From CALISC01 sp963542545 (GTDB lineage Bacteria; Bacillota_I; Bacilli_A; Acholeplasmatales; Acholeplasmataceae): a stretch of 20,229 bases of DNA. Below are positions 1-8,002 of this stretch, piece after piece. Each line of letters starts with the position of its first letter. The first letter of the stretch is position 1. The notes under the pieces are model-generated. The model made no database searches, had not been told where the DNA came from, and worked only from the letters and a program-made list of their open reading frames with translations. The stretch is taken from the NCBI GenBank assembly GCA_963542545.1, contig CAUTWO010000010.1, positions 1 to 20,229 on the forward strand. The letters run 5' to 3'. The position numbers were made by a program, and so were the translations under genes.

Positions 1-129
1 GAAAAACAAGATATTTTAAATGTTTTTAAAGACCTTAAAATCAATCAAAACATCAGAGCAGAAAAACTGACCGCAATTAAGTTCCAAAACTTGTTTTTAA
101 GGTTGACCAAAATTAAGGAGGAAATATGA
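1..129 (+). CDS. rsmA: C-terminal end of 16S rRNA dimethyladenosine transferase RsmA (KsgA), partial
   Basis: Frame 1 is open from the window edge to TGA at 127-129 and gives the last 42 residues of a protein. The segment INQNIRAEKLTAIKFQNLF resembles the C-terminal helical domain of KsgA/RsmA, which often reads (I/D)PxxRAExLSxxxF. The family dimethylates two adjacent adenines in the 3' helix of 16S rRNA. The stop overlaps the next start as ATGA, which indicates a translationally coupled operon with ispE; rsmA upstream of ispE is a common Firmicutes arrangement. The catalytic methyltransferase domain lies outside the window, so the name rests on a short tail plus context. Confidence 0.72.
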   Translation, partial: EKQDILNVFKDLKINQNIRAEKLTAIKFQNLFLRLTKIKEEI

Positions 130-1022
130 AAGCAAAGGCTTATGCCAAAATCAATCTAGATTTAAGAGTGGGTGATGTAATGGAAAATGGTTTGCATGAA
201 ATTGTTTCTATTGTTGCACCAATTTCTTTGCATGACAAAATTTGGGTTAAATTGACAAACAAATCCACAAACCAAATCGTTTCTAAAACTCCTTGGTTTA
301 AAGTAGATAAACTAAGTCAGTTTTTAACTGACTTTCAAACTGAGTTTCAACTTACTAAAAAAGTAGCATTGTCAATTCAAAAAAGTATTCCGCTAGGCGC
401 TGGACTAGGCGGTCTTAGTACTGTGCTTGCAACTCTTTTAAATTGTTTGTCTTCTTTATATAAGTTAGATTTAACACTGATGCAAAAAGCAGACTTTATT
501 GAAAAATACGGACAAGACTGTGTTTACTTTTTAAAGCCGCTTCCAGGCGTGATGCTAAAAACCGGTTCAACCGTTCAGTATCTCGGTAAATGCCCTTTTA
601 AGTATGTGCATTTAAAAAACTTTAAAGAGCCTTTTGAAACCGCTTGCATGTATCTAAAAGTAAAACCTTCCGAAATTGACGCCGAGAAAGTAAAAGAACT
701 AATTAAGTTATTTAATGAAGGTAAAACTGATGAGTTTTGGGCGAGTGTTCAAAATGACTTTGATGAGATTTATGAACTGACAAACCCAGAAGAACAGGCT
801 GTATATCTTGCACTTAAAAAAGCATGCTTTAAACTACAGACTACTGGTTCTGGTTCTTCTGTTTATACACTTGACGGGAATTTTGAAGATAAACAAATTA
901 AATATCCTGCAATTTCTTATTTTAAGAGATACAAATTTTTAAACTACCAAAACATCCAATTTAGCAAACAATCCGCTTTTAAAAAAATTCTTTATTTTTT
1001 ACAAAAACTTATTTTTATTTGA
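126..1022 (+). CDS. ispE: 4-diphosphocytidyl-2-C-methyl-D-erythritol kinase (IspE-like GHMP kinase)
   Basis: 298 residues, normal for IspE, which phosphorylates CDP-methylerythritol in the MEP isoprenoid pathway in the cytosol. Visible motifs: AKIN at residues 7-10, with K8 matching the catalytic lysine; the GHMP ATP loop PLGAGLGGLS at 89-98; GQDCVYFL at 129-136, with D131 at the catalytic aspartate position; and the third GHMP motif TGSGSSVY at 240-247. The ATP loop is less canonical than usual, since GGxSSDAA is replaced by GGLSTVLA. ATG at 126 follows AAGGAGG at 115-121 and overlaps the upstream stop. The stop is TGA, so TGA is not read as Trp. A strong terminator follows directly. Assignment to IspE rather than another GHMP kinase rests on the N-terminal motif and the rsmA neighbour. 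Confidence 0.85.
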   Translation: MKAKAYAKINLDLRVGDVMENGLHEIVSIVAPISLHDKIWVKLTNKSTNQIVSKTPWFKVDKLSQFLTDFQTEFQLTKKVALSIQKSIPLGAGLGGLSTVLATLLNCLSSLYKLDLTLMQKADFIEKYGQDCVYFLKPLPGVMLKTGSTVQYLGKCPFKYVHLKNFKEPFETACMYLKVKPSEIDAEKVKELIKLFNEGKTDEFWASVQNDFDEIYELTNPEEQAVYLALKKACFKLQTTGSGSSVYTLDGNFEDKQIKYPAISYFKRYKFLNYQNIQFSKQSAFKKILYFLQKLIFI

Positions 1023-1028
1023 AATCGA

Positions 1029-1064
1029 CCCCATTTCCTGCGCATATGAAATGGGGTATTTTTT
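1029..1064 (+). terminator. Rho-independent terminator after ispE
   Basis: CCCCATTTC at 1029-1037 pairs perfectly with GAAATGGGG at 1048-1056 across a 10-nt loop, followed by TATTTTTT. It ends the rsmA-ispE transcription unit. Confidence 0.88.
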
Positions 1065-1165
1065 ATATGGTGCATGCAAGGTATAAACCAGAAAAATCAT
1101 ACAACCCACTTCACTGTTTATCATAAATTACGCATTTTGCATGATAGACTAATCACTAAAATCGC

Positions 1166-1263
1166 AAAATAGAATACATATTTTAAGTAAAAAAAACGAT
1201 TGAAAACTTTACTTAAAATAGAAAACATATTTTAAGTAAAAAAAACGATTGAAAATTTTACTT
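1166..1263 (+). repeat. Two tandem 49-bp repeats containing a 12-bp inverted repeat
   Basis: Units at 1166-1214 and 1215-1263 differ at only two positions. Each holds ATTTTAAGTAAA and its exact reverse complement TTTACTTAAAAT around a central AACGATTGAAAA. The second unit covers the -35 element of the fic promoter, and a further partial TAAGTAAA follows at about 1284. The layout suggests an operator array, perhaps bound by the winged helix of the Fic protein itself; that is inference. The rest of 1065-1165 shows no gene, only the 14-mer ATGCAAGGTATAAA at 1074-1087, which recurs at 3378-3391. Confidence 0.75.
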
Positions 1264-1277
1264 AAAAACGATATACT
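1249..1277 (+). promoter_or_regulatory. Promoter of the first fic gene
   Basis: TTGAAA at 1249-1254, a 17-bp spacer, then TATACT at 1272-1277. The -35 box lies inside the second inverted-repeat unit, so a protein bound there would block RNA polymerase. Transcription would start near 1284, which leaves 1318 as the only sensible start codon. Confidence 0.65.
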
Positions 1278-1317
1278 TATGCTAAGTAAAATAAACTTAA
1301 CTCAAAAAGGTGAAATT

Positions 1318-2469
1318 ATGAAACTAGAAACCGACAGAGCGGGCGTTTTAAAAAAGATGCAAAGTGGCTATGAATGTTTTGTTCCACACGATTTAAAATG
1401 TTTGAAATTGAATATAGATTCAGAACTTCAAAGCCTAATCAATAAGGCTAACTTGCTTTTAGGAAGATTAGACGGAGTGGCTACAACTCTACCAGATATT
1501 GATTTGTTTGTTTCCATGCACGTACAAAAAGAAGCAGTTATTAGTTCACAAATAGAAGGTACGCAAGCATCACTGATTGATGTTTTACAAAAAGGCAGGA
1601 AACGCGAAAAAATCAAAGATACCGCTGAAATTGTAAATTATGTCAAGGCAACCAAATACGCTTTTAATAGATTAAAAGAACTACCGCTATGCATACGACT
1701 AATTAAAGAAACTCACTCTATTTTGTTGTCAGATGTTCGGGGCAGCGAAAAACTACCAGGGGAGTTAAGGAGATCTCAAAACTGGATTGGCTACGCTGGA
1801 TGTACATTAAGTACTGCTACTTTTGTACCACCAGCCCCTGCCGAAATGGAAAACGCTTTAAGTGCTTTAGAAAAGTATATTCACGAAGACAGCACCATTT
1901 CTGATTTAGTTAAAATTGCGTTAATTCATTACCAATTTGAAACAATACATCCGTTTTTAGATGGAAACGGCAGAATAGGCAGACTACTGATAATACTATT
2001 CTTAAAAGAACATGGTTTGATTGAATATCCAGTTCTTTATTTAAGTTATTTTTTTAAAAAAAATAGAACCAGGTACTACGAACTTTTAAATAACGCTCGC
2101 GTAAAAGGTAAGTTTGAAGAATGGATTTTGTTTTTCATAAAAGGAATTTGTGAAGTATCTGAAGATGCAATTGTGTCTATTCAAAAAATTACAAGACTTA
2201 AAAAAACAGACATAGAAAAAATCAGAAAAGCGACAAAAAGAAACGTCACAAATTTACTTAGCATATACGAATATCTATTAAAACACCCTATTTTAGAGGC
2301 CAAAGATATTTGCAATTTTTTAAATTTTAGTAAGCCAACTGTCAATAATTTGCTAGAAACCTTAGTAGACCTCGGAATACTTGAACTTCTTGAAGATAAA
2401 CAAAGATATAAACAGTATGTGTATAAGCAGTATGTTGATATTCTTTCTGAAGGAACTGCATTAGAGTAA
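1318..2469 (+). CDS. Fic family protein with N-terminal inhibitory motif and C-terminal winged helix
   Basis: 383 residues from ATG 1318, which follows AAAGGTG at 1306-1312; the in-frame TTG at 1249 and ATG at 1279 lie in the promoter. Fic enzymes transfer AMP or another nucleotide moiety to hydroxyl side chains of target proteins. The complete core motif HPFLDGNGRIGR is at 211-222, with H211 catalytic. The segment SSQIEG at 76-81 fits the (S/T)xxxE(G/N) inhibitory helix, so the active site is probably self-restrained by the N-terminal domain. Residues about 312-360 form a helix-turn-helix (DICNFLNFSKPTVNNLLETL), typical of Fic proteins fused to a DNA-binding domain. The inverted repeats over its promoter would suit autoregulation. 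The target is unknown. Confidence 0.9.
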   Translation: MKLETDRAGVLKKMQSGYECFVPHDLKCLKLNIDSELQSLINKANLLLGRLDGVATTLPDIDLFVSMHVQKEAVISSQIEGTQASLIDVLQKGRKREKIKDTAEIVNYVKATKYAFNRLKELPLCIRLIKETHSILLSDVRGSEKLPGELRRSQNWIGYAGCTLSTATFVPPAPAEMENALSALEKYIHEDSTISDLVKIALIHYQFETIHPFLDGNGRIGRLLIILFLKEHGLIEYPVLYLSYFFKKNRTRYYELLNNARVKGKFEEWILFFIKGICEVSEDAIVSIQKITRLKKTDIEKIRKATKRNVTNLLSIYEYLLKHPILEAKDICNFLNFSKPTVNNLLETLVDLGILELLEDKQRYKQYVYKQYVDILSEGTALE

Positions 2470-2494
2470 GAACTAAAAAACACTTAAACAAAGC

Positions 2495-2540
2495 AAAAAA
2501 CCCCATTTCCAATTATCAAGGAAACGGGGTTTTATTTTTA
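2495..2540. terminator. Bidirectional terminator between fic and rpsD
   Basis: CCCCATTTCC at 2501-2510 and GGAAACGGGG at 2520-2529 form a stem with one A-C mismatch. An A-run at 2495-2500 precedes it and TTTTATTTTT at 2530-2539 follows, so it can serve the convergent fic and rpsD genes. Confidence 0.82.
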
Positions 2541-2551
2541 ACCTAAGTTAA

Positions 2552-3151
2552 TTAACGGTTGTAGAACTCAACAATAAGTTGTTCGTTAATTTCTTGTAGC
2601 ACTTCTTTTCTTTCAGGGAAACGCACAAAAGTAGCTGTTTTTTTGTTTTCGTCTAGTTCAACAAATTCAAAACTTCTGAATTTAGCCTCAAGACTTTCTT
2701 TAACAACAAGTAAATCTTTCGAACGTTCTTTTAAAGAAATAACTTGACCTGGTTTTAGACGCATTGACGGAATATCTGCTTTTTTGCCATCAACCAAAAT
2801 GTGTCCGTGGTTAACAAGTTGTCTGGCCTGTTGGCGAGTTCTGGCAAGACCTGCTCTATAAACTAAGTTATCTAGTCTAGATTCTAGTAGCTTGATAAAG
2901 TTTTCGCCTAAGTTACCAGCAAGTTTTTTAGCCTCATGGAAAGTTTTGACAAATTGTTTTTCAGATACACCATAAGTAAATCTAACTTTTTGTTTTTCAT
3001 TTAATTGAGAACCATAGTCAGATACTTTGGCGCGTCTTTTGCCATGTTGACCAGGAGCATATGCTCTTTTTTTCAGTTCTTTGGCAGTTTCTGAAACTGA
3101 ATAGCCTAAACGACGAGATTTTTTCCAAGTTGATCCTAAGAAACGTGACAT
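2552..3151 (-). CDS. rpsD: 30S ribosomal protein S4
   Basis: 199 residues, standard S4 length. The N-terminus (MSRFLGSTWKKSRRLGYS) and the YAPGQHGKRRAK block are typical S4 sequence. The S4 RNA-binding domain, about residues 92-150, reads SRLDNLVYRAGLARTRQQA followed by HILVDGKKADIPS. There are no cysteines, so this is the zinc-free form. S4 binds 16S rRNA early in 30S assembly and in several bacteria represses its own mRNA. A perfect AAGGAGGT lies just upstream of the ATG on the minus strand. It stands alone here, not in an alpha operon, as in many Firmicutes. Confidence 0.97.
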   Translation of the reverse strand: MSRFLGSTWKKSRRLGYSVSETAKELKKRAYAPGQHGKRRAKVSDYGSQLNEKQKVRFTYGVSEKQFVKTFHEAKKLAGNLGENFIKLLESRLDNLVYRAGLARTRQQARQLVNHGHILVDGKKADIPSMRLKPGQVISLKERSKDLLVVKESLEAKFRSFEFVELDENKKTATFVRFPERKEVLQEINEQLIVEFYNR

Positions 3152-3203
3152 ATATTTTTACCTCCTTATAGAATAAGTCAGCAAAACGCCTTTATTTAAC
3201 TTT

Positions 3204-3231
3204 ATAATCTTTAAATTGCCTCATTTGTAAA
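3204..3231 (-). promoter_or_regulatory. Candidate rpsD promoter
   Basis: On the minus strand TTTACA (3226-3231) is followed 16 bp later by GATTAT (3204-3209), with TATAA overlapping. It would give a leader of roughly 50 nt before the S4 ribosome binding site. The -10 match is imperfect. The remainder of 3232-3463 holds no gene that I can see. Confidence 0.4.
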
Positions 3232-3463
3232 GCAATAAACAAACTACTACATTCTAAGTTAAAGATATTTAAAACAAATAAATGCGTGCTTTAACAGTTA
3301 GTAAGTATACAACAGTTTAGTGATTTTAGCAATTGCGATGTATTTCCCAGTTTATTTCTAATCTTTATTTTTGGGTTATGCAAGGTATAAATTCAAATGT
3401 TATTTTTGTTAGGTGATATTTGCAAGTAAATGGTATCATTGACACAAAAGGATAGTGATATAG

Positions 3464-3775
3464 ATGAGCAAAACTTCAAATATTTGTGTAAAAGTTAATA
3501 ATGATGTCAAAGCACAGGCAGATGCTGTGCTTGAAAGATTAGGTATTTCAATGTCAGCCGCGATTTTTGTTTTTCTTAAACAAGTTATTGAACAAAACGG
3601 ATTGCCTTTCGATGTTAAAGTTCCTCTTAATAAACCAATTTCTATTTCAGATTTAAAAGAAGATGATTTTAACTTAGAACTAGAAAAAGCAGAAAATGAT
3701 TTTAAAAATGGCAGAGTATATAGCCTAGAAGAAGTGAAAAAAGAGTTATTGAAAGATTTAGACTATGACGCATAA
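3464..3775 (+). CDS. RelB/DinJ family antitoxin without an adjacent toxin
   Basis: 103 residues. The N-terminal half (ICVKVNNDVKAQADAVLERLGISMSAAIFVFLKQVIEQNGLPFDV, residues 7-51) is a ribbon-helix-helix RelB/DinJ domain, which dimerises, binds its own operator and normally neutralises a YafQ/RelE mRNA endonuclease through its C-terminal tail. The tail here is acidic and helical (residues 67-103). ATG 3464 has AAAGGAT about 9 nt upstream. No toxin follows: the 54 bp downstream contain no ORF, and the next gene is convergent. It may be a lone transcriptional regulator, an antitoxin guarding against a toxin encoded elsewhere, or the residue of a broken pair. Confidence 0.83.
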   Translation: MSKTSNICVKVNNDVKAQADAVLERLGISMSAAIFVFLKQVIEQNGLPFDVKVPLNKPISISDLKEDDFNLELEKAENDFKNGRVYSLEEVKKELLKDLDYDA

Positions 3776-3829
3776 AGTCTCAGTTTTTATCTCTCCTTTA
3801 TTTTTACCAAGATTTTTTAAAGTTTCAAG

Positions 3830-5113
3830 TTAGTCTTTTAAGCAGCCAAGTGGACACACAATTACTCCGTCTGAGCGAACATACGCAGTGTCGCTTGTAG
3901 TGAGTATCATTAAAAAATTAGGTTCTTTCATTTTAGGCGACAGTAAAGACTTTAATTTAAGTAAGTTTTTAGCGCCTTCTTCAATTCTGACGCTGTTTCC
4001 TATTTTTACTTCAATTAGTCCGAAATCTCCGTTATCTAGATACACTACAGCGTCGCATTCAAGTCCGTTTTTATCACGGTAGTGATAAACTTTTCCGTTT
4101 AGTTTTTCAGCGTATATTTTAAGATCGCGAACTGCCATGTCCTCAAAAAGTAGACCAAAAGTCTTGAGATCGTTTAAAAGAGAACCTGGCCCTAGTTCCA
4201 AGGCTCTGGCAGCAATTGATGGGCAAATAAAGTGTCTTGTTGGTGCAGTTCTAATTGCTGTTTTACTGCGCAAATTAGGGTTCCAGGCCTGAATGTCTTC
4301 AATAATGAAGTTTTCTTTAAATAACTCTAGATAAGAAAGAATAGTGACGCTAGAAACAGAAAGGTTGTCATTTTCTTTAATGTCATCCATTAAAGTTTTA
4401 ATTGAACATTGGCTTGAGATGTTCCTAGCGTATGACTTTAGAGTTTTTGTGAGTTTTTGTCTGTCTCTAAAAAATCTTTTATCTTTTAAGAGGTCGCTTT
4501 GAATTAGTTGTTCAAAGTAATCTTTTGAAATTTCTAGAGCTACTTCTTTTGAAACTCCTATGCTTTGTGGCCAGCCACCACGACAAATCAAGTAGCAATA
4601 GTCTTTAAACGTTAGTTTAGATTCTTGAGTTTTGATTTTCTTCCCCATAAAAAGTTCATTTAAACTAACTCCGCCTGTGCTGTCAAGCGACTCATATAAA
4701 GACATAGGTCTCATAATTAAAGTTGTTATTCTACCGACACCAGAATGCATAATTTGTGCTTTTTCTTTTTGCATTAAAGGTGTTGAGGAACCTGTTAATA
4801 TGAATTGACCGAATTCTCCTCTTTTGTCAACCTCTGTTCTAATATCATCCCAAATAAAAGGAATTTCTTGCCACTCATCGATGAGAAAAGGCGGTTTTTT
4901 TGCCAAAAAATCTCCTGGTTCAGTTCTTGCCAGTTCAATGTTTTGAGCTTTATTTTTGTTTGTTTGCATGTAGATAACGCTGTTGGCAAACTTCAAGGCG
5001 GTGGTTGACTTTCCACACCATTTAGGCCCTTTGATTAATAGTGCACCGCAACTTGCTAATTTGTCTTGAATTTTTTTCTCAATTATGCGATTTAAATATT
5101 TTTTCATATACAC
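3830..5113 (-). CDS. AAA_14/DUF4143 family ATP-binding protein
   Basis: 427 residues. The N-terminal P-loop domain has Walker A GPKWCGKST at 29-37, the Walker B-like FLIDEW at 76-81 and a sensor-like FILTGSST at 104-111. The C-terminal DUF4143 part includes FIICPS-type and nuclease-fold-like residues, such as GLECDAVVY and FGLIEVKIG, close to the end. Biochemical function of the family is unsettled, and members occur in multiple copies in accessory regions. The start may be MYM at 5113 or the second Met at 5107; only a weak GGGTG lies upstream. It is the intact sister of the pseudogene at 5303-6575, and both have similar 23-bp repeats upstream. Confidence 0.86.
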   Translation of the reverse strand: MYMKKYLNRIIEKKIQDKLASCGALLIKGPKWCGKSTTALKFANSVIYMQTNKNKAQNIELARTEPGDFLAKKPPFLIDEWQEIPFIWDDIRTEVDKRGEFGQFILTGSSTPLMQKEKAQIMHSGVGRITTLIMRPMSLYESLDSTGGVSLNELFMGKKIKTQESKLTFKDYCYLICRGGWPQSIGVSKEVALEISKDYFEQLIQSDLLKDKRFFRDRQKLTKTLKSYARNISSQCSIKTLMDDIKENDNLSVSSVTILSYLELFKENFIIEDIQAWNPNLRSKTAIRTAPTRHFICPSIAARALELGPGSLLNDLKTFGLLFEDMAVRDLKIYAEKLNGKVYHYRDKNGLECDAVVYLDNGDFGLIEVKIGNSVRIEEGAKNLLKLKSLLSPKMKEPNFLMILTTSDTAYVRSDGVIVCPLGCLKD

Positions 5114-5159
5114 ACCCGCACATACATTTTAATATAAAAATCTTTTTCAATCAAGCCAT

Positions 5160-5217
5160 TTTATAATTTGGCTTAATTTCACTTTATAATTTGGCTTAAT
5201 TTCACTTTATAATTTGA
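5160..5217. repeat. 23-bp tandem repeat array upstream of the first ATPase gene
   Basis: Two full units at 5161-5183 and 5184-5206 are identical, and a partial third starts at 5207. Each contains TTATAATTTGGCTTAATTTC; the third begins the same way but changes to AATTTGAC. The array sits 50-100 bp upstream of the minus-strand ATPase gene at 3830-5113, in operator or promoter position. The layout is mirrored at 6624-6684. The remaining bases to 5302 are AT-rich with nothing recognisable. Confidence 0.8.
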
Positions 5218-5302
5218 CGTTTTTGGTCTAAAAATTTTTTCTTATTTTCTTTAAAAAACTAAATTATTTTAACTTTTTAACTTTTTCAAAAAATACAAAA
5301 AG

Positions 5303-6575
5303 CTAATCTTTGAGACAACCAAGTGGGCAAATCATTACTCCATCTTCACGAGTATAGGCTAAGTTGGTAGTTGTAACTACCATTAAGAAACTAGGCTGTT
5401 TTTTCTCAGGTAATAGTGCTTTTAATTTAAGTAAATTTTTAGCAGCTTCTTCAATTCCAACCGCACTTCCGAGTTTAATTTCAATTAAACTAAATTTACC
5501 ATTATCAAGATAAACTACTGCATCGCATTCTAACCCGCATTTATCTCAATAATGATAAATTGTACCGCCTAGTTTATCTACATATACTTTTAAATCGCGC
5601 ACAACTAAATCCTCAAACATTAACCCAAAAGTATTAAGGTCATTTATCAAATCGTTGGGACCGATATTTAACGCACTTGCTGCAATTGATGGGCAAATAA
5701 AATGTCTAGTTGGAGAAGTTCTAATCGCTGTTTTACTCTTATGTTTGGATTCCAAGCGCAGATATCTTCAATTATAAAATTCTCCTTGAAAATCTCAAGA
5801 TAAGCCGCTACTGTGTTGTCTGATATTACGGTGTCTCCTTCTGACTTCACATCATTTATCAGGGTTTGAACAGAACACTCGCTTGAAATATTTCTAGCGT
5901 ATGCCGCTAGTGTTTTCTTCAGTTTATCTTTATTTCTAACTATATCTGTACCTTCAAGTAAGTCATTTTCAATTACTTGGATAAAGTAGTTTTTTGCAAT
6001 TTTCAGTGCTTTTTCTCTAGGCAGACCAACGGATTGTGGCCAGCCACCACGGCATATTAAAAAACTGTAGTCTGATAAGTTTAATTTAGAATTTACTGCA
6101 ATTGGATAAACACCACTAAAAAGTTCACTTAAACTAACTGAACCTGTACTTTCTAAAGACTCAAAAAGAGACATAGGGCGCATATATATAGTAGTAATTC
6201 TGCCGACTCCAGAGTGCATAATTTGCGCTTTTTCATTTTTAGAAAAAGGAGTTGATGAACCCGTTAATATAAATTGACCGAACTTGCTTCTTTGGTCCAC
6301 TTGAAATCTAACCGCATCCCAAATAAATGGTATCACTTGCCATTCATCTATTAGCAAGGGTGGTTCTTTTGCTAAAAAAATTTTTGAAGAAGTTCTAGCA
6401 AGCGCTATATTTTGTTCTTTTTCATCAATATCCGCATAAAAATTACACTTTTAGCAAATTTTAAAGCAGTAGTGGATTTTCCACACCATTTCGGCCCTTT
6501 AATCAATACAACGCCACAAGTTTCAAGCGCTTCTTTTAGTTTATGTTTTATGATTCGGTTTAGGTATTCAGGCAT
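5303..6575 (-). pseudogene. Broken AAA_14/DUF4143 ATPase, paralogue of the gene at 3830-5113
   Basis: Reading from ATG 6573-6575, which follows GAAGGAGC, the product starts MPEYLNRIIKHKLKEALE and carries GPKWCGKSTTA, then fails after VIF. A base missing in the A-run at 6438-6442 shifts the frame, and restoring it gives YADIDEKEQNIALARTSS and LLIDEWQ. A second one-base loss near 5736-5741 breaks NPNI(R)SKTAIRTSP. A TGA at 5546-5548 then replaces the Arg of YHYRDK. Downstream the frame stays readable (DKCGLECDAVVYLDNG) down to CPLGCLKD and a stop at 5303-5305. Two frameshifts plus a nonsense codon make a sequencing artefact unlikely. The downstream sister gene is intact. Confidence 0.88.
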
Positions 6576-6623
6576 ATTTGCTCCTTCACTATATTACATA
6601 GCAAATTGAGGTTATAATCAACT

Positions 6624-6684
6624 ACTTGGCAATTTGGCTTATTTCTACTTGGCAATTTGGCTTACTTCTACTTGGCAATTTGAC
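6624..6684. repeat. 23-bp tandem repeat array upstream of the broken ATPase gene
   Basis: Units at 6624-6646 and 6647-6669 differ at one base and are followed by a partial unit at 6670-6684. Each reads ACTTGGCAATTTGGCTTA then (T/C)TTCT; the last unit switches to AATTTGAC. The period, copy number, AATTTGGCTTA core and altered last unit all match the array at 5160-5217, although the flanking half of each unit differs. This looks like a co-duplicated regulatory site that diverged with its gene. Confidence 0.8.
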
Positions 6685-6729
6685 TTTATAATTCGGCATT
6701 TTTAGTTTAAGTATATTTCTTTGTTTTCA

Positions 6730-7962
6730 TTAAAAATCTGAATTGTCTTTCATAAACTTAACTAAATTTATATGTTTTATCCCGTTTCTTTTTTGTTCTA
6801 AATAATCTAAAGTCATTACATATTTAGGGAAATTATCTTTGATTTTTTCAAGTGGCAAGTATTCTCTGTTTTCAGTTTCTAAGTTTACCAAAATAGTGTA
6901 AGCAACTTGAATGTATGTGTAGTTATTGTCTAAGTCTCTAAGTATAAAATCACATTCAAGCAGCCCAATTCTACCAACACTAACTGAGTAGCCTTTGCTT
7001 CTCGCAAAAACAAAAACGATATTTTCAAGACTTGGACCAAAGTTTATTCTATTGTCTGTGTTAACAGCATAATAAAAACTCAAGTCCGCCAAATAGTATT
7101 TCTTTTCGCCTTTTAAGCATTGCTTAGATTTCATGTCAAACCTATTGCATTCATAGAGAATTTTTGCGTCAATTAAAATTTGAATGTATTTAGAAACCGT
7201 TTCTATAGTAATTTTAAAGCCAGCTTTTTTTAAATTTTTAGTTATATTGTTTAGACTAACGGTTGCACCGAAATTGTTAATAATATAATTTCTAACAATT
7301 TCAAATGTTGCTTTGTTTTTAATTTTTACTCTTCTTTTTATGTCTTTTTCAAAAATTTCTTTAACCAAACTTGTGATGTAGTTCTTTTTATCCGCGACGT
7401 TTTCAAAAAACAAAGAGCGCGGAAAACCACCACTTACTATGTATTCGTTTAGCTCAAGCATTAAGTCTGGTTTGAGAGGAATTGAGTAGTATTTCTTCAT
7501 TTCTAAATACTCATCAAAAGTTAAGGGAAAAATTTCAAACTCAATATATCTGCCGGTTAACTTAGTTACAAGTTCCCCAGAAAGTAAATATGAGTTTGAA
7601 CCAGTAATAAAAATAGAAAAGTCTCCTTCTTCTCTATATGAATTGATTACTGGTTCAAAATCTTTAACATTTTGAATTTCGTCTATAAATAAATATTTAT
7701 TGCCTTGGATATTTTTAATGCTAGACTCAATTAAACTTTCAAGGTCCTTGGCAGTCTTGATATTTCTATATCCTCTTTTGTCTAAATTGATGTAAATAAT
7801 ATTAGTACTATTGATGCCTTTTAGAGCTAGTTCATTTGAAATTGTTTCCATCAGTGTAGATTTACCTGAGCGTCTAATACCAGTGATTACTTTTATTAAA
7901 TCATTTGCAAAATAAAACCCTCTGATTTTAGATAAATACTTTTCTCTTTTAAAAATTTTCAT
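6730..7962 (-). CDS. AAA_14/DUF4143 family ATPase, second subfamily
   Basis: 410 residues, intact. Walker A GIRRSGKST is at 28-36 and Walker B YLFIDEIQ at 90-97. The family signature FITGSNSYLLSGELVTKLTG, about 118-137, leads into RYIEFEIFPLTFDEYLE. The C-terminal DUF4143 region contains KKYYLADLSFYYAV and a nuclease-like GLLECDFILRDLDNNYTYIQV. Only the P-loop and general layout are shared with the pair at 3830-6575, so it belongs to another branch of the family. An AAAGGAAA site precedes the ATG on the minus strand. Role unknown; such genes are widespread in bacterial accessory regions. Confidence 0.88.
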   Translation of the reverse strand: MKIFKREKYLSKIRGFYFANDLIKVITGIRRSGKSTLMETISNELALKGINSTNIIYINLDKRGYRNIKTAKDLESLIESSIKNIQGNKYLFIDEIQNVKDFEPVINSYREEGDFSIFITGSNSYLLSGELVTKLTGRYIEFEIFPLTFDEYLEMKKYYSIPLKPDLMLELNEYIVSGGFPRSLFFENVADKKNYITSLVKEIFEKDIKRRVKIKNKATFEIVRNYIINNFGATVSLNNITKNLKKAGFKITIETVSKYIQILIDAKILYECNRFDMKSKQCLKGEKKYYLADLSFYYAVNTDNRINFGPSLENIVFVFARSKGYSVSVGRIGLLECDFILRDLDNNYTYIQVAYTILVNLETENREYLPLEKIKDNFPKYVMTLDYLEQKRNGIKHINLVKFMKDNSDF

Positions 7963-8002
7963 AAAATTTATTTCCTTTTCGAATAAATTTTATTGTATAT
8001 GT

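Noticed and set aside
1249..1317. Longer N-terminus of the first Fic protein from TTG 1249
   Set aside because: These bases hold the -35, -10 and leader, and a good RBS supports ATG 1318.
3464..5113. Antitoxin and ATPase as a toxin-antitoxin pair
   Set aside because: The genes are convergent, and DUF4143 ATPases are not known partners of RelB/DinJ.
5160..5217. CRISPR array
   Set aside because: The 23-bp units are head to tail without spacers, and no cas genes are present.
5546..5548. TGA read as Trp in the broken ATPase
   Set aside because: The paralogue has Arg at this position, and TGA is the stop codon of rsmA and ispE.
5668..6357. Separate 229-residue ATPase gene
   Set aside because: It is the middle piece of the frameshifted pseudogene, with a TTG start inside the Walker B region and no RBS.
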